Assembly (NCBI RefSeq): GCF_022760965.1
Contig: NZ_JAKVIJ010000004.1
Span: 186,001 to 250,000 of the forward strand
Length of the DNA: 64,000 nucleotides
Source of the DNA: Simplicispira sedimenti
Lineage (GTDB): Bacteria; Pseudomonadota; Gammaproteobacteria; Burkholderiales; Burkholderiaceae_C
Reading direction: 5' to 3'
Below the pieces are notes generated by a model. That model ran no database searches. It saw only the letters and a program-made list of their open reading frames with translations, and had not been told where the DNA came from. Positions 17,253 to 26,142 of the stretch are shown in pieces (within the stretch, counting starts at the first letter, position 1; each line of letters opens with the position of its first letter). A program made the translations under genes and the position numbers.

Positions 17253-18494
17253 ATGCCCTCTCCCACCCCCGCACACACCAAGCTCCCGGCTGCCATTTGG
17301 GTATTGGGATTCGTCAGTCTGCTGATGGATGTCTCCTCCGAACTGATCCACAGCCTGCTGCCGGTGTTCATGGTCAGCGTGCTGGGCGCAAGCATGTTGA
17401 CCGTGGGTCTGATCGAGGGCGCCGCCGAGGCCACGGCCTTGATCGTGAAGGTGTTTGCAGGCGCATTGAGCGACTGGTGGGGCAAGCGCAAGCCCCTGGC
17501 ACTGATGGGCTACAGCCTGGGCGCGCTGACCAAACCGATGTTCGCGCTGGCCACCGGCATGGGCATGGTGGTGGCGGCACGCATGATCGACCGGGTCGGC
17601 AAGGGCATACGCGGCACCCCCAGGGACGCGCTGGTGGCCGACATTGCCCCCCCGGAGGCCCGCGGCGCGGCCTTTGGGCTGCGCCAGTCCCTGGACACGG
17701 TGGGCGCTTTTCTGGGGCCGCTGCTGGCCATGCTGCTGATGCTGCTGTGGGCCAACGACATCCGCGCCGTCTTCTGGGCCGCCGTGGTGCCCGCAGCGCT
17801 GTGCGTGGCGCTGCTCGCCTGGGGGGTGCAGGAACCCGAGCGCGCGCCCCAGGAGCGGCGGACCAACCCCATCCGCCGTGACAACCTGCGGCGCCTGCCA
17901 ACTGCGTTCTGGAGTGTGGTCGCCCTGGGTGCGGTGTTCACGCTGGCGCGCTTCAGCGAGGCTTTTCTGGTGCTGCGCCTGCAGCAGGACGGCCTGCCGC
18001 TGGCGTTCACGCCGCTGGTGCTAATTGCCATGAACCTGGTGTATGCGCTGGGCGCCTATCCGCTGGGCAAACTGTCCGACGGCATGGACCACGGCAAGCT
18101 GTTGGCCTGGGGGCTGGTGCCGCTGGTGGCCGCCGATGCGCTGCTGGCCTGGAGCGGCCAGGGCCCCGCAGCCTGGCTGGGTGTGGCCCTGTGGGGCCTG
18201 CACATGGCGGCCACGCAGGGGCTGCTGGCCGCCATGGCGGCCCACACCGCCCCGGCCGACCTGCGCGGCACGGCCTACGGCATGTTCAACCTGGTCTGCG
18301 GCGTCGCCATGCTGGCGGCCAGCGCGCTGGCGGGCCTGTTGTGGGACCAGCTGGGTGCGCGCGCGACCTTCTCTGCGGGCATGGTTCTGGCGCTGCTGGC
18401 GCTGGGCGGTGTGCTGGTCCTGATGGCGCGCGGCGCACTGGCACCACCCCGGCACCATGCCCCTGGCACCCACCCGGGCGGTGGAGCCCCTTAA
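17253..18494 (+). CDS. MFS transporter
   Basis: A 413-residue permease with about 12 membrane helices. The loop 2-3 motif reads LSDWWGKRKPLALMGYS and the later copy GKLSDGMDHGKLLAWG, both typical of the major facilitator superfamily. The phrase MDVSSELIHSLLPVFMVSVLG and DRVGKGIRGTPRDALVAD match a group of MFS proteins sometimes near purine genes. Substrate is unknown. It is divergent from hda and lies 54 bases before purM; a purine-linked role is only a guess. Confidence 0.9.
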   Translation: MPSPTPAHTKLPAAIWVLGFVSLLMDVSSELIHSLLPVFMVSVLGASMLTVGLIEGAAEATALIVKVFAGALSDWWGKRKPLALMGYSLGALTKPMFALATGMGMVVAARMIDRVGKGIRGTPRDALVADIAPPEARGAAFGLRQSLDTVGAFLGPLLAMLLMLLWANDIRAVFWAAVVPAALCVALLAWGVQEPERAPQERRTNPIRRDNLRRLPTAFWSVVALGAVFTLARFSEAFLVLRLQQDGLPLAFTPLVLIAMNLVYALGAYPLGKLSDGMDHGKLLAWGLVPLVAADALLAWSGQGPAAWLGVALWGLHMAATQGLLAAMAAHTAPADLRGTAYGMFNLVCGVAMLAASALAGLLWDQLGARATFSAGMVLALLALGGVLVLMARGALAPPRHHAPGTHPGGGAP

Positions 18495-18548
18495 AATCTC
18501 CTGCTTGCGGCCCACGCCTGGGCCGCCTTCCCGCACCCATAGCACCCC

Positions 18549-19592
18549 ATGAGCACCTCTGCGACCCCCTCCCCCCTGTCCTACAAAGACGCTGGCGTTG
18601 ACATCGACGCGGGCGACGCGCTGGTCGAGCGCATCAAGCCCCTGGCCAAAAAGACCATGCGCGAGGGCGTGCTGGCCGGCATTGGCGGCTTTGGCGCGCT
18701 GTTTGAGGTACCCAAGCGCTACCAGGAGCCGGTGCTGGTGAGCGGCACCGACGGCGTGGGCACCAAGCTCAAGCTGGCATTCGAGTGGAACATGCACGAC
18801 ACGGTGGGCATCGACCTGGTGGCCATGAGCGTGAACGATGTGCTGGTGCAGGGCGCCGAGCCGCTGTTCTTCCTGGACTACTTTGCCTGCGGCAAGCTCG
18901 ATGTGGACACCGCCGCCGCCGTGGTGGGTGGCATCGCCAAGGGCTGCGAGCTGTCGGGCTGCGCACTGATCGGTGGCGAAACAGCCGAGATGCCCGGCAT
19001 GTACCCTGCCGGCGAATACGACCTGGCGGGCTTTTGCGTGGGTGCGGTCGAAAAGAGCAAGATCCTGACCGGAAAGGACGTGAAGCCTGGCGATGTGGTG
19101 CTGGGCCTGGCCTCGCATGGTGTGCACTCCAACGGCTTCTCGCTGGTTCGCAAGTGCATCGAGCGCGCCGCTGGCAACCTGCCCGCCACGCTGGATGGCA
19201 TGCCCTTCAAGGATGCGGTGATGCGCCCCACCCGCCTGTACGTAAAGAATGTGCTGGCCGCGCTGGCCCAACATCCCATCAAGGCCCTGGCCCACATCAC
19301 CGGTGGCGGCCTGCTGGAGAACATCCCGCGCGTGCTGCCCGAGGGCACGGCTGCCCATCTGAAGAAGGGCAGCTGGCCGCAAACCGAATTGTTTGCCTGG
19401 CTGCAGAAGACGGCAGGTATCGATGACATCGAAATGAACCGCACCTTCAACAACGGCATTGGCATGGTGGTGGTGGTCGATGCCGCCCAGGCCGACGCCA
19501 CCGCAGCCACGCTGCGCGCCTTGGGCGAGTCGGTGTACGCCATTGGCACGATTGCGCCGCGCGGCGATGGTGCCGCCGTGGTGGTGGCCTGA
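18549..19592 (+). CDS. purM: Phosphoribosylformylglycinamidine cyclo-ligase (AIR synthetase)
   Basis: A 347-residue protein of normal length. It begins with SYKDAGVDIDAGD, then GGFGALFEVP, the ATP/substrate segment SGTDGVGTKLKLAF, GGETAEMPGMY and HITGGGLLENIPR near the C-terminus. It closes the imidazole ring, making aminoimidazole ribonucleotide in purine synthesis. Cytoplasmic homodimer. It is followed after 16 bases by a PerM-like permease gene. Confidence 0.97.
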   Translation: MSTSATPSPLSYKDAGVDIDAGDALVERIKPLAKKTMREGVLAGIGGFGALFEVPKRYQEPVLVSGTDGVGTKLKLAFEWNMHDTVGIDLVAMSVNDVLVQGAEPLFFLDYFACGKLDVDTAAAVVGGIAKGCELSGCALIGGETAEMPGMYPAGEYDLAGFCVGAVEKSKILTGKDVKPGDVVLGLASHGVHSNGFSLVRKCIERAAGNLPATLDGMPFKDAVMRPTRLYVKNVLAALAQHPIKALAHITGGGLLENIPRVLPEGTAAHLKKGSWPQTELFAWLQKTAGIDDIEMNRTFNNGIGMVVVVDAAQADATAATLRALGESVYAIGTIAPRGDGAAVVVA

Positions 19593-19608
19593 GCCTGCTG
19601 CGCAGCCC

Positions 19609-20679
19609 ATGGCGCAGACCCCGCCTGCCCCCGGTTCTGAACCCACGCCTGCGCTGAGCGCGCCAGCACCACGCAGTGTGGTGCTGGCCAGCTACCTGCT
19701 GGTGGCTGCCGCACTGCTGCTGGTGCTGTGGCGCGGCCTCCTGCCCGGCCTGCTGTGTGTGTGCCTGGGCTTTTTGCTGACCCGCGCCTGGGTGGGCTGG
19801 CTCACCCGGCTGCGGCCCGGCGCCTTGCCGCCGCTGCCCCCCCGTGGGGCCGAAGTCGCGGCGGCGGCCCTGGTGATGTTGCTGCCCCTGGGGCTGCTGG
19901 GGCTGGGGCTGACGCATTCGCGCACCTACCTGATCGAAGCGCCCCAGCAGTACCGCGAGCTGCTGGAGTACATGGCGCAAACGGTGCGTGAATTGCGCCT
20001 CAAGCTCCCGGCCGACTTTCCGCTGCAATTGCCCGAGGGCGCCGCCGAAGTGCAGCGCGTGATCGCCAACTACCTGGGCGCCAAGGCCGGCGCACTGGCC
20101 ACCACGGGCCGCGCCTGGCTGGCGGGGCTGCTGTTTGCCTATGTGGGCCTGATCATCGGCGCACTGGCCGCCGTGCGCCAGCGCAGCACCCAACAAGGCC
20201 CGCTGGCGCGTGAACTGGCACAGCGCATCACGCTGTTTGGCGAAGCGTTCCGGCAAATCGTGGCGGCGCAGTTCTGGATTGCGGCGTTCAACACCTTGCT
20301 CACCGCACTGTTCCTGCTGTTCATCCTGCCGTACTGGGGCATTCGCCTGCCCTACACGCCGCTGCTCATCAGCTTCACCTTTGTGGCGGGGCTGGTGCCC
20401 ATCGTGGGCAACCTGGTGTGCAACGTGGTCATCACCATCGTGGGGCTGTCGGTGTCGCCGCTGGCGGCTGCGGCATGCCTGGGCTTTCTGATCCTCATCC
20501 ACAAGGCCGAATACGTCATCAACGCCAAGGTGGTGGGCAGACGCACGCACATGGGCGTGTGGGAGCTGCTGTCGGTGATGTTTGTGGCCGAGGCCGTGTT
20601 CGGCCCTGCCGGGCTGGTGGCGGCGCCGCTGTGCTATGCCTACCTGAAAAAAGAGTTGGCATCTTTGCGACTGATCTGA
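19609..20679 (+). CDS. AI-2E/PerM-family membrane protein
   Basis: A 356-residue membrane protein with about seven to eight hydrophobic segments and the family phrase LPYWGIRLPYTPLLISF followed by AGLVPIVGNLV. PerM/AI-2E proteins have been linked to small-molecule or sodium/proton export. The function here is not certain. It follows purM by 16 bases and probably shares its transcript; this purM-perM pair is common in Betaproteobacteria. Confidence 0.85.
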   Translation: MAQTPPAPGSEPTPALSAPAPRSVVLASYLLVAAALLLVLWRGLLPGLLCVCLGFLLTRAWVGWLTRLRPGALPPLPPRGAEVAAAALVMLLPLGLLGLGLTHSRTYLIEAPQQYRELLEYMAQTVRELRLKLPADFPLQLPEGAAEVQRVIANYLGAKAGALATTGRAWLAGLLFAYVGLIIGALAAVRQRSTQQGPLARELAQRITLFGEAFRQIVAAQFWIAAFNTLLTALFLLFILPYWGIRLPYTPLLISFTFVAGLVPIVGNLVCNVVITIVGLSVSPLAAAACLGFLILIHKAEYVINAKVVGRRTHMGVWELLSVMFVAEAVFGPAGLVAAPLCYAYLKKELASLRLI

Positions 20680-20733
20680 CCGACCGGCTTGCGCTACCAT
20701 GCAAGGCGCATCCCGACAGGGCGTGCCATCCAG

Positions 20734-20764
20734 CCCGTCTCTCGACCACAAGCCGAGGGACGGG
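20734..20764 (+). promoter_or_regulatory. Hairpin in the leader of the stress-protein gene
   Basis: CCCGTCTCTCG at 20734-20744 pairs with CGAGGGACGGG at 20754-20764 (11 pairs, one G-T), with a nine-base loop. No T-run follows on the plus strand, so it is not a standard terminator. It lies 44 bases before the start codon and could shape the 5' leader. Confidence 0.4.
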
Positions 20765-20808
20765 CACACATGTCATCACACACAGGTATAAATCAGGAGA
20801 GACCGTTC

Positions 20809-21207
20809 ATGACCATTCTCGTCGCCTACGTACCCCGCCCCGAAGGCCGGGCCGCATTGGACAAAGGCATTGAAATCGCCAAGCGCCGCCAGGAGCGGCT
20901 GCTGGTTGTCAACGCAGGCCCCGGAGGCTCGCAGGAGGACACATCGCTGGCGCCAGGCTACGAGGTGGAACAGATCGAGGCCATGCTCGAAGCCCAGGGT
21001 GTGCAGGCCGAGTTCAAGCAGTTTGTGCGCGGCCGCGATGCGGTGGAAGAAATCAACGAGCTGGTCGATACCATGGACATTTCGGTGCTCGTGATCGGTC
21101 TGCGCAAGCGCACCGCCGTGGGCAAGCTGATTTTGGGCAGCGTGGCACAGGAGCTGCTCATGACCGTGTCCTGCCCGGTGCTCTGCGTCAAGGCACCCAG
21201 CGCCTGA
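20809..21207 (+). CDS. Universal stress protein (UspA family)
   Basis: A 132-residue single-domain Usp: N-terminal strand MTILVAYVPRPEGRAAL, and the C-terminal ATP-binding-like pattern VIGLRKRTAVGK then LILGSVAQELL and CPVLCVK. These cytoplasmic proteins bind ATP and protect cells during stress; the target is unknown. AGGAGAG lies eight bases before the ATG, a strong ribosome binding site. An 11-pair hairpin lies in the leader. A family A repeat starts right after the stop. Confidence 0.92.
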   Translation: MTILVAYVPRPEGRAALDKGIEIAKRRQERLLVVNAGPGGSQEDTSLAPGYEVEQIEAMLEAQGVQAEFKQFVRGRDAVEEINELVDTMDISVLVIGLRKRTAVGKLILGSVAQELLMTVSCPVLCVKAPSA

Positions 21208-21208
21208 T

Positions 21209-21266
21209 TGCTATCATTTAAATAGCACTCAGCGCTTGCCAAATGGGCGCTGCGTGCTGTTTTTGC
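21209..21266 (+). repeat. Repeat family A, copy A5
   Basis: GCTATCATTTAAATAGC then ACTCAGCGCTTGCCAAATGG and GCGCTGCG. It fills the entire gap between the convergent stops of the Usp gene (21207) and the SirB1-like gene (21267). Confidence 0.8.
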
Positions 21267-22115
21267 TTAGTTTTCTCGCAGTTGGCGGATCTGTTCCGCC
21301 ACTTGGAGGGCGTCTGCAGCGTCGCCCGCATGGGCCAGGTAGGCCTCCAGATCCTGCAAGGCCAGGGCATGCTGGCCACTAGCGGCGTGGGCCAGCCCCC
21401 GATCCCGCAACTCCTGCCAGTCGGTGGGCAGCAGAATGATCATGCGGTCGAGCACGGCGATCAGGCGCTGCCAGTCCTCGTTGGAACGGTGCAGTTCTTT
21501 CAGGTTGCGCAGCATGCGCGCAATGATGTCGCGCGGTGCTGCGGGCTGAAGGAACAGCCCCAGCGGCAGGTCGTCGGCCTGTAAAGGCTCGGGCACACCG
21601 TGCTGGAAAGGCACCAGGCGCTCCACCAGGTCTTCGCGCGAGAGCGACTGGCCGGTGAACGGGTCGATGAGCACCTGCCCCCGCGACACCTGCGCCTTGA
21701 CCATGAAATGCCCCGGAAACGCCACGCCGTGGGCCTGCAGCCCAATGCCGTGGGCCAGCTCCATCCACAACACCCCCAGGCTGATGGGAATACCCCGGCG
21801 CGTGCGCAGCACGTCGTTGAGGTAGCTGTTTTCGGGGTCGTAGTAGTTGTTGACGTTGCCGCCAAAACCCAGGTCGGCAAAGAAAAACTGGTTGAGCATG
21901 CGCAGGCGCTGCAGGGCCGGGGCATCTTGCGCCAGGCGCCGCTGCAGGCGCGCCACGAGATGGTCCACCTCGCTTTGCACCTGCTGGATGTCGAGCTGGG
22001 GGTATTCGTCCTGGGCAATGCTGGCTGCTGCCTCCAGCAGCGGAAAGCCCTCGTCGCTGTGCACCAGCGACGCGAAATACTCCAGCGGGGTGGGAACGGC
22101 CAGTTTCATCGGCAT
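21267..22115 (-). CDS. SirB1-family transglutaminase-like/TPR protein
   Basis: A 282-residue cytoplasmic protein. Residues 30-190 have the SirB1 pattern LNQFFFADLGFGGN, RRGIPISLGVLWMELA and VAFPGHFMVKAQVSRG, a transglutaminase-like fold. The end (residues 210-280) forms TPR-like helices. The biochemical role is not known. The ATG six bases in (MKLAVP) is also possible. It lies 15 bases downstream of murJ on the same strand. Its stop borders repeat A5. Confidence 0.85.
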   Translation of the reverse strand: MPMKLAVPTPLEYFASLVHSDEGFPLLEAAASIAQDEYPQLDIQQVQSEVDHLVARLQRRLAQDAPALQRLRMLNQFFFADLGFGGNVNNYYDPENSYLNDVLRTRRGIPISLGVLWMELAHGIGLQAHGVAFPGHFMVKAQVSRGQVLIDPFTGQSLSREDLVERLVPFQHGVPEPLQADDLPLGLFLQPAAPRDIIARMLRNLKELHRSNEDWQRLIAVLDRMIILLPTDWQELRDRGLAHAASGQHALALQDLEAYLAHAGDAADALQVAEQIRQLREN

Positions 22116-22130
22116 GCCTTTGCCCCCGCT

Positions 22131-23696
22131 TCAGCGCCGCAACAGGCTGCGCAGGCGCAACCCACCCACCCACAGCACGGCAAAGTACAACAGCGCCGCC
22201 GCCACCACCAGCAAGGCCAGCAGGCCAGCACGCTGCAGGCTGTGGGCACGCATGGCCAGCCAGGCAAAGTGGTCTGAGGCCCACAGCAGCAGCACCGCCA
22301 TCAGGCAACTGGCCGCCAGCACCTGCAGCGCATACAGCAGCCACCCCGGCGCGGGCACATACGCCCCCCGCCGCATCAGGCCCACCAGCAACCACAGCGC
22401 ATTGACCAGCGCCCCCAGCCCGATGGACAGCGCCAGGCCCGCATGCGCCATCCGGGGCACCAGCACCACGTTGAGCAACTGCGTGACCACCAGCACCACC
22501 ACAGCAATCTTCACCGGGGTGCGGATGTCCTGGCTGGCGTAGTAGCCCGGCGCCAGCACCTTGATGGCGACCAGGCCCAGCAGACCCGCACCATAGCCCG
22601 CCAGGGCCACGGCGATCTGCCCCACATCGCCATCGGTCAGCTTGCCGTGGTGGAACAGCGTGGCCACGAGTGGCTGCGCAAAGGTCAGCAGCGCCACGGC
22701 ACAAGGCACGGCCAGCAACACCACCATGCGCAGGCCCCAGTCGAGCATGGCCGAATAGCGCGCGCTGTCGTCCGCCGCCTTGGCCGATGCCAGCTGCGGT
22801 GTCAGCACCACGCCCAGTGCCACCCCCAGCAGTGCGGTGGGAAATTCCATCAGACGGTCGGCATAAAACAGCCAGGTCACGCTGCCGGGCGCGAGGTACG
22901 ACGCGATCTGGGTGTTGATCATCAGCGAGAGCTGCGCCACCCCCACCCCCAGCAGCGCGGGCGCCATGAGCGTCAGGATGCGGCGCACCTGCCGCGTCTG
23001 CCACGCCGTGCGCACCGCGCCCCAGGTCACGCCAATGCGCGGCAGCAGGCCCAGGCGGTGCAGCACGGGCACCTGCGCCGCCAGTTGCAGCACACCGCCC
23101 AGCATCACGCCGCCAGCCATGGCGTAGATGGGCTCCACCCCGCGCGCGGCCAGCAGCGGCGCGCCCCACCAGGCGGCCACGATCATGCACAGATTCAGCA
23201 GCACGGGGGTGGCGGCAGGCACGGCAAAGCGCTTCCAGGTGTTGAGCACCCCGGCCGACAGTGCCACCATGGACATGAAGCCGATGTAGGGGAACATCCA
23301 GCGCGTCATGAGCACGGCGGCGTCGTAGCCCTCTGGGTTTTGCCGCAGGCCGCTGGCCAGCAGCCACACGAGCACCGGCGCACCCAGCACGCCCAACACG
23401 CAGGCCAGCACCAAGGCCCAGGCCAAGGCCGTTGCCACGCTGCGAATGAGCACGCGCGTGGCTTCTTCGCCCTCCTGGGTCTTGGTGGCGGCGAGCACGG
23501 GCACGAAGGCCTGGCTGAAGGCGCCTTCGGCAAACAAACGCCGAAACAAATTGGGAATGCGAAAGGCGACGTTGAAGGCGTCGGTCAGCGCATTGGCGCC
23601 AAAGACCGAGGCCATGAGCAGGTCGCGCACCAGCCCCGTCACACGGGAAGCCAGCGTCAGCAAGGAGACGGTGGAAGCGGCTTTGAACAATGTCAC
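22131..23696 (-). CDS. murJ: Lipid II flippase MurJ
   Basis: A 521-residue membrane protein with about 14 helices. The N-terminal phrase FKAASTVSLLTLASRVTGLV then FGANALTDAFNVAFRIPN is typical for MurJ of the MOP superfamily. It moves lipid II across the inner membrane for peptidoglycan synthesis. I chose the GTG at 23696 because the family normally starts with M-S/T-L-F-K-A; the frame is open further upstream to 23756, but this would overlap the region carrying the rpsT promoter. It is divergent from rpsT. Confidence 0.92.
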   Translation of the reverse strand: MTLFKAASTVSLLTLASRVTGLVRDLLMASVFGANALTDAFNVAFRIPNLFRRLFAEGAFSQAFVPVLAATKTQEGEEATRVLIRSVATALAWALVLACVLGVLGAPVLVWLLASGLRQNPEGYDAAVLMTRWMFPYIGFMSMVALSAGVLNTWKRFAVPAATPVLLNLCMIVAAWWGAPLLAARGVEPIYAMAGGVMLGGVLQLAAQVPVLHRLGLLPRIGVTWGAVRTAWQTRQVRRILTLMAPALLGVGVAQLSLMINTQIASYLAPGSVTWLFYADRLMEFPTALLGVALGVVLTPQLASAKAADDSARYSAMLDWGLRMVVLLAVPCAVALLTFAQPLVATLFHHGKLTDGDVGQIAVALAGYGAGLLGLVAIKVLAPGYYASQDIRTPVKIAVVVLVVTQLLNVVLVPRMAHAGLALSIGLGALVNALWLLVGLMRRGAYVPAPGWLLYALQVLAASCLMAVLLLWASDHFAWLAMRAHSLQRAGLLALLVVAAALLYFAVLWVGGLRLRSLLRR

Positions 23697-23775
23697 GGCG
23701 CACAGTGTATGCGCTGCGCCCGCAGTGCGCGGCACCCGGCCCGGCGCCACCTGCACCCACCTTGGCTCAGTGGGC

Positions 23776-23781
23776 TATAAT
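23776..23781 (+). promoter_or_regulatory. -10 element of the rpsT promoter
   Basis: A perfect TATAAT 45 bases before the rpsT start codon. The -35 position (about 23753-23758) reads GCACCC, a poor match. It lies in the gap between divergent murJ and rpsT. Confidence 0.6.
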
Positions 23782-23826
23782 GCTCGGCTTTGCTGGCAAC
23801 ATCCACAGACACAAGGAACATCTACC

Positions 23827-24129
23827 ATGGCATCTACCAAGCCCAAGAAAAAGAACCCGCGCCTGGCGTCGGGCCGCAAACGCGCGCGCCAAGACGTCAA
23901 GCTCAACGCAGCCAACTCCTCGCTGCGTTCCAAGTACCGCACCGCCGTCAAGAACGTTGAAAAAGCCATTCTGGCAGGCGACAAGACCAAAGCCACCGAA
24001 CTGTTCGCCAAGATGCAGTCCGTGGTGGACAACGTTGCCGACAAGGGCATTTTCCACAAGAACAAGGCGGCCCGCGACAAGAGCCGCCTGTCCGCAAAGG
24101 TCAAGGCCCTGGCCCTGGCCGCTGCCTGA
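23827..24129 (+). CDS. rpsT: 30S ribosomal protein S20
   Basis: A 100-residue basic protein: MASTKPKKKNPRLASGRKR, then SSLRSKYRTAVKNVEKAI and a final KSRLSAKVKALALAAA. S20 binds 16S rRNA early in small-subunit assembly. It has its own -10 (TATAAT) and a rho-independent terminator 84 bases past the stop, so it is monocistronic. High-expression codon use. Confidence 0.97.
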   Translation: MASTKPKKKNPRLASGRKRARQDVKLNAANSSLRSKYRTAVKNVEKAILAGDKTKATELFAKMQSVVDNVADKGIFHKNKAARDKSRLSAKVKALALAAA

Positions 24130-24212
24130 GTCTTTTCACTCACAGCACACACAGCCCGGGCAGCCCTGCTGCCCGCCGTTTGAAACGGGTGCGCTGCCAG
24201 CAAAAACAACGA

Positions 24213-24235
24213 AGCGCCCTCCGGGGCGCTTTTTT
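24213..24235 (+). terminator. Rho-independent terminator after rpsT
   Basis: AGCGCCC (24213) pairs with GGGGCGCT (to 24230) across a short loop and is followed by TTTTTT. It lies between rpsT and ubiG. Confidence 0.85.
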
Positions 24236-24262
24236 GTTGCCGCGCTGTTGGACAATACGAGC

Positions 24263-24976
24263 ATGAACCACACCACCCTCAACGTCGATCCGGCCGAACT
24301 GGCCAAGTTCTCCGATCTGGCGCACCGCTGGTGGGACCCGGAAAGCGAGTTCCGCCCCCTGCATGAAATCAACCCCCTGCGGCTGGACTGGATCAACGGC
24401 CTGGCACCACTGCACGGCAAACGTGTGCTCGACGTGGGCTGCGGCGGGGGCATCCTGTCCGACGCCATGGCCCGCCGAGGTGCGGAGGTGCTGGGCATAG
24501 ACCTGGCCACCAAGTCCCTGCGCGTGGCCCAGTTGCACGCACTGGAAGCACAGACCCCGCGCGTCACCTACCGCGAAGTGAGCGTGGAAGCCCTGGCCGC
24601 AGAGCAACCAGGCAGCTTTGATACCGTGACCTGCATGGAAATGCTGGAACACGTGCCCGACCCCGGCTCGGTGGTGCGCGCCTGCGCCCAACTCGTCAAG
24701 CCGGGCGGCTGGGTGTTCTTCTCCACCATCAACCGCAACGCCAAGGCTTTCATGCTGGCGATTGTGGGCGCGGAATACGTCCTCAACATGCTGCCCAGGG
24801 GCACGCACGAATACGCCCGCCTCATCCGCCCCAGCGAACTGGCCACCCATTGCCGCGATGCGGGGCTGGACCTGCAGCAGACCAAGGGCTTGCAGTACAA
24901 CCCGATCACGCGGCGCTACTGGCTCAGCGGCGACACCAGCGTGAACTACCTGCTGGCCACCCGCCGCAGCGCCTGA
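24263..24976 (+). CDS. ubiG: Ubiquinone biosynthesis O-methyltransferase UbiG
   Basis: A 237-residue methyltransferase: N-terminal AELAKFSDLAHRWWDPESEF, motif I RVLDVGCGGGILSDAMARRG (residues 54-73), TCMEMLEHVPDP and FFSTINRNAKAF, then the hallmark RRYWLSGDTSVNYL. It does both O-methylation steps of ubiquinone synthesis with SAM, at the membrane surface. It is followed after four bases by gph, a pairing often seen in Betaproteobacteria. Confidence 0.95.
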   Translation: MNHTTLNVDPAELAKFSDLAHRWWDPESEFRPLHEINPLRLDWINGLAPLHGKRVLDVGCGGGILSDAMARRGAEVLGIDLATKSLRVAQLHALEAQTPRVTYREVSVEALAAEQPGSFDTVTCMEMLEHVPDPGSVVRACAQLVKPGGWVFFSTINRNAKAFMLAIVGAEYVLNMLPRGTHEYARLIRPSELATHCRDAGLDLQQTKGLQYNPITRRYWLSGDTSVNYLLATRRSA

Positions 24977-24980
24977 GCAC

Positions 24981-25646
24981 ATGTTTGCCCACATCCGTGC
25001 TGTGCTGTTCGATCTGGACGGCACCCTGATCGACAGCGCCCCCGACCTGGGCGCTGCTGCAGACAAAATGCGCACCGACCGCGGCCTGCCCGCCCTGCCC
25101 CTGGAGCACTACCGCCCCATGGCAGGCGCTGGAGCCCGGGGAATGCTGGATTGCGCCTTCGGTATGCCCCCAGAGCACCCCGATTTTTCGGCCTTCAAGG
25201 AAGAGTTCTTCGCCAACTACGAAGCCTGTCTGACGGAGCGCACCCAGGTCTTCCACGGCGTGGAAGACCTGATCCAGCGCCTGCGCGACCACGGCCTGGC
25301 CTGGGGAGTGGTCACCAACAAACACAGCCGCTTCACCAACCCTCTGACGCAGGCCATGCCTTTGTTCGCCAGCGCCCAAACGGTGGTGAGTGGCGACACG
25401 ACCCCGCACGCCAAGCCCCACCCCGCTCCGCTGCTGGAGGCCGCCACCCGTCTGGACCTACCTCCACAGCAATGCCTTTACGTAGGCGACGACGAACGCG
25501 ATATCCAGGCCGGCCATGCGGCGGGCATGCCCACGGTGGCAGCCACCTACGGCTACCTGGGTGCGCAAGCCGATATCCGCCGGTGGGGCGCCCACGCTGA
25601 AATAAATACCCCACTGGCCCTCTTGCAATTGCTGCGACTGACCTAA
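24981..25646 (+). CDS. gph: Phosphoglycolate phosphatase (HAD family)
   Basis: A 221-residue HAD enzyme: motif I AVLFDLDGTLIDSAPDLGAA (residues 7-26), motif II WGVVTNKHSRF, motif III KPHPAPLL and motif IV YVGDDERDIQAGHAAGM. It removes phosphate from 2-phosphoglycolate, formed in DNA repair. The neighbouring ubiG supports the usual ubiG-gph unit. Other small HAD substrates cannot be excluded. Confidence 0.9.
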   Translation: MFAHIRAVLFDLDGTLIDSAPDLGAAADKMRTDRGLPALPLEHYRPMAGAGARGMLDCAFGMPPEHPDFSAFKEEFFANYEACLTERTQVFHGVEDLIQRLRDHGLAWGVVTNKHSRFTNPLTQAMPLFASAQTVVSGDTTPHAKPHPAPLLEAATRLDLPPQQCLYVGDDERDIQAGHAAGMPTVAATYGYLGAQADIRRWGAHAEINTPLALLQLLRLT

Positions 25647-25649
25647 AAT
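25623..25649 (+). promoter_or_regulatory. Candidate ssrA promoter
   Basis: TTGCAA at 25623-25628 and TAAAAT at 25644-25649, spaced 15 bases (two less than ideal). It overlaps the 3' end of gph and ends 10 bases before the mature tmRNA 5' end. Confidence 0.5.
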
Positions 25650-25659
25650 ACCCATCCAA

Positions 25660-26037
25660 GGGGCTGCCCTGGTTTCGACGTGGGTTCGGAATCGGTGTGG
25701 TGCATGTCGAGCTGGAATCACGCTCGTAAATCTCGGTTCAAAAAACTAACTGCAAACGACGAACGTTTCGCACTCGCCGCTTAAATCCGGTGAGCCTTGC
25801 AACAGCACGCTGATGGGCTGGGCAAGGGGGTAGCAATACCTCCAGGCTGCAAGGGAATTTTCATCAGCTGGCACCCTGCCGGGCACCTTGGCAGGAGGCG
25901 AGATCCAAGGGTGCTGGCCGTCGATGCAGCGTGCGCCTGCGCGGCACCGATGGCGAGATTCAAAACAGAACGCTAAACATGTAGATCTGCCCGAAGAAGG
26001 CTTGCGGACGCGGGTTCAATTCCCGCCAGCTCCACCA
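25660..26037 (+). ncRNA. ssrA: tmRNA (transfer-messenger RNA)
   Basis: A one-piece tmRNA of 378 bases. The 5' end GGGGCTG pairs with CAGCTCC before the 3' ACCA (26034-26037), forming the tRNA-like acceptor stem; GGGTTCAATTCCC near 26012-26024 is the T arm. The tag frame starts at GCA 25752 and ends at TAA 25782-25784, encoding ANDERFALAA. With SmpB and EF-Tu it rescues stalled ribosomes and tags the nascent chain for proteolysis by ClpXP. It has its own promoter and terminator. The length and tag fit Burkholderiales. Confidence 0.97.
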
Positions 26038-26045
26038 CCTGCCAC

Positions 26046-26076
26046 AAAAAGCCAACCGCTCCGCGGTTGGCTTTTT
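26046..26076 (+). terminator. Rho-independent terminator after ssrA
   Basis: GCCAACCGC (26051-26059) pairs perfectly with GCGGTTGGC (26063-26071) over a three-base loop, with an A5 run before and T5 after, so it could act in both directions. Confidence 0.9.
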
Positions 26077-26142
26077 CATTGCCCACAAGCTCTTGCGGCA
26101 GTGCAAATGCCCTATGTTTGCCTTGCATTACAATATTCCACA

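Noticed and set aside
25660..26037. A tRNA gene at the CCA-ending fold
   Set aside because: The fold is the tRNA-like end of tmRNA, with the tag frame in the same molecule.
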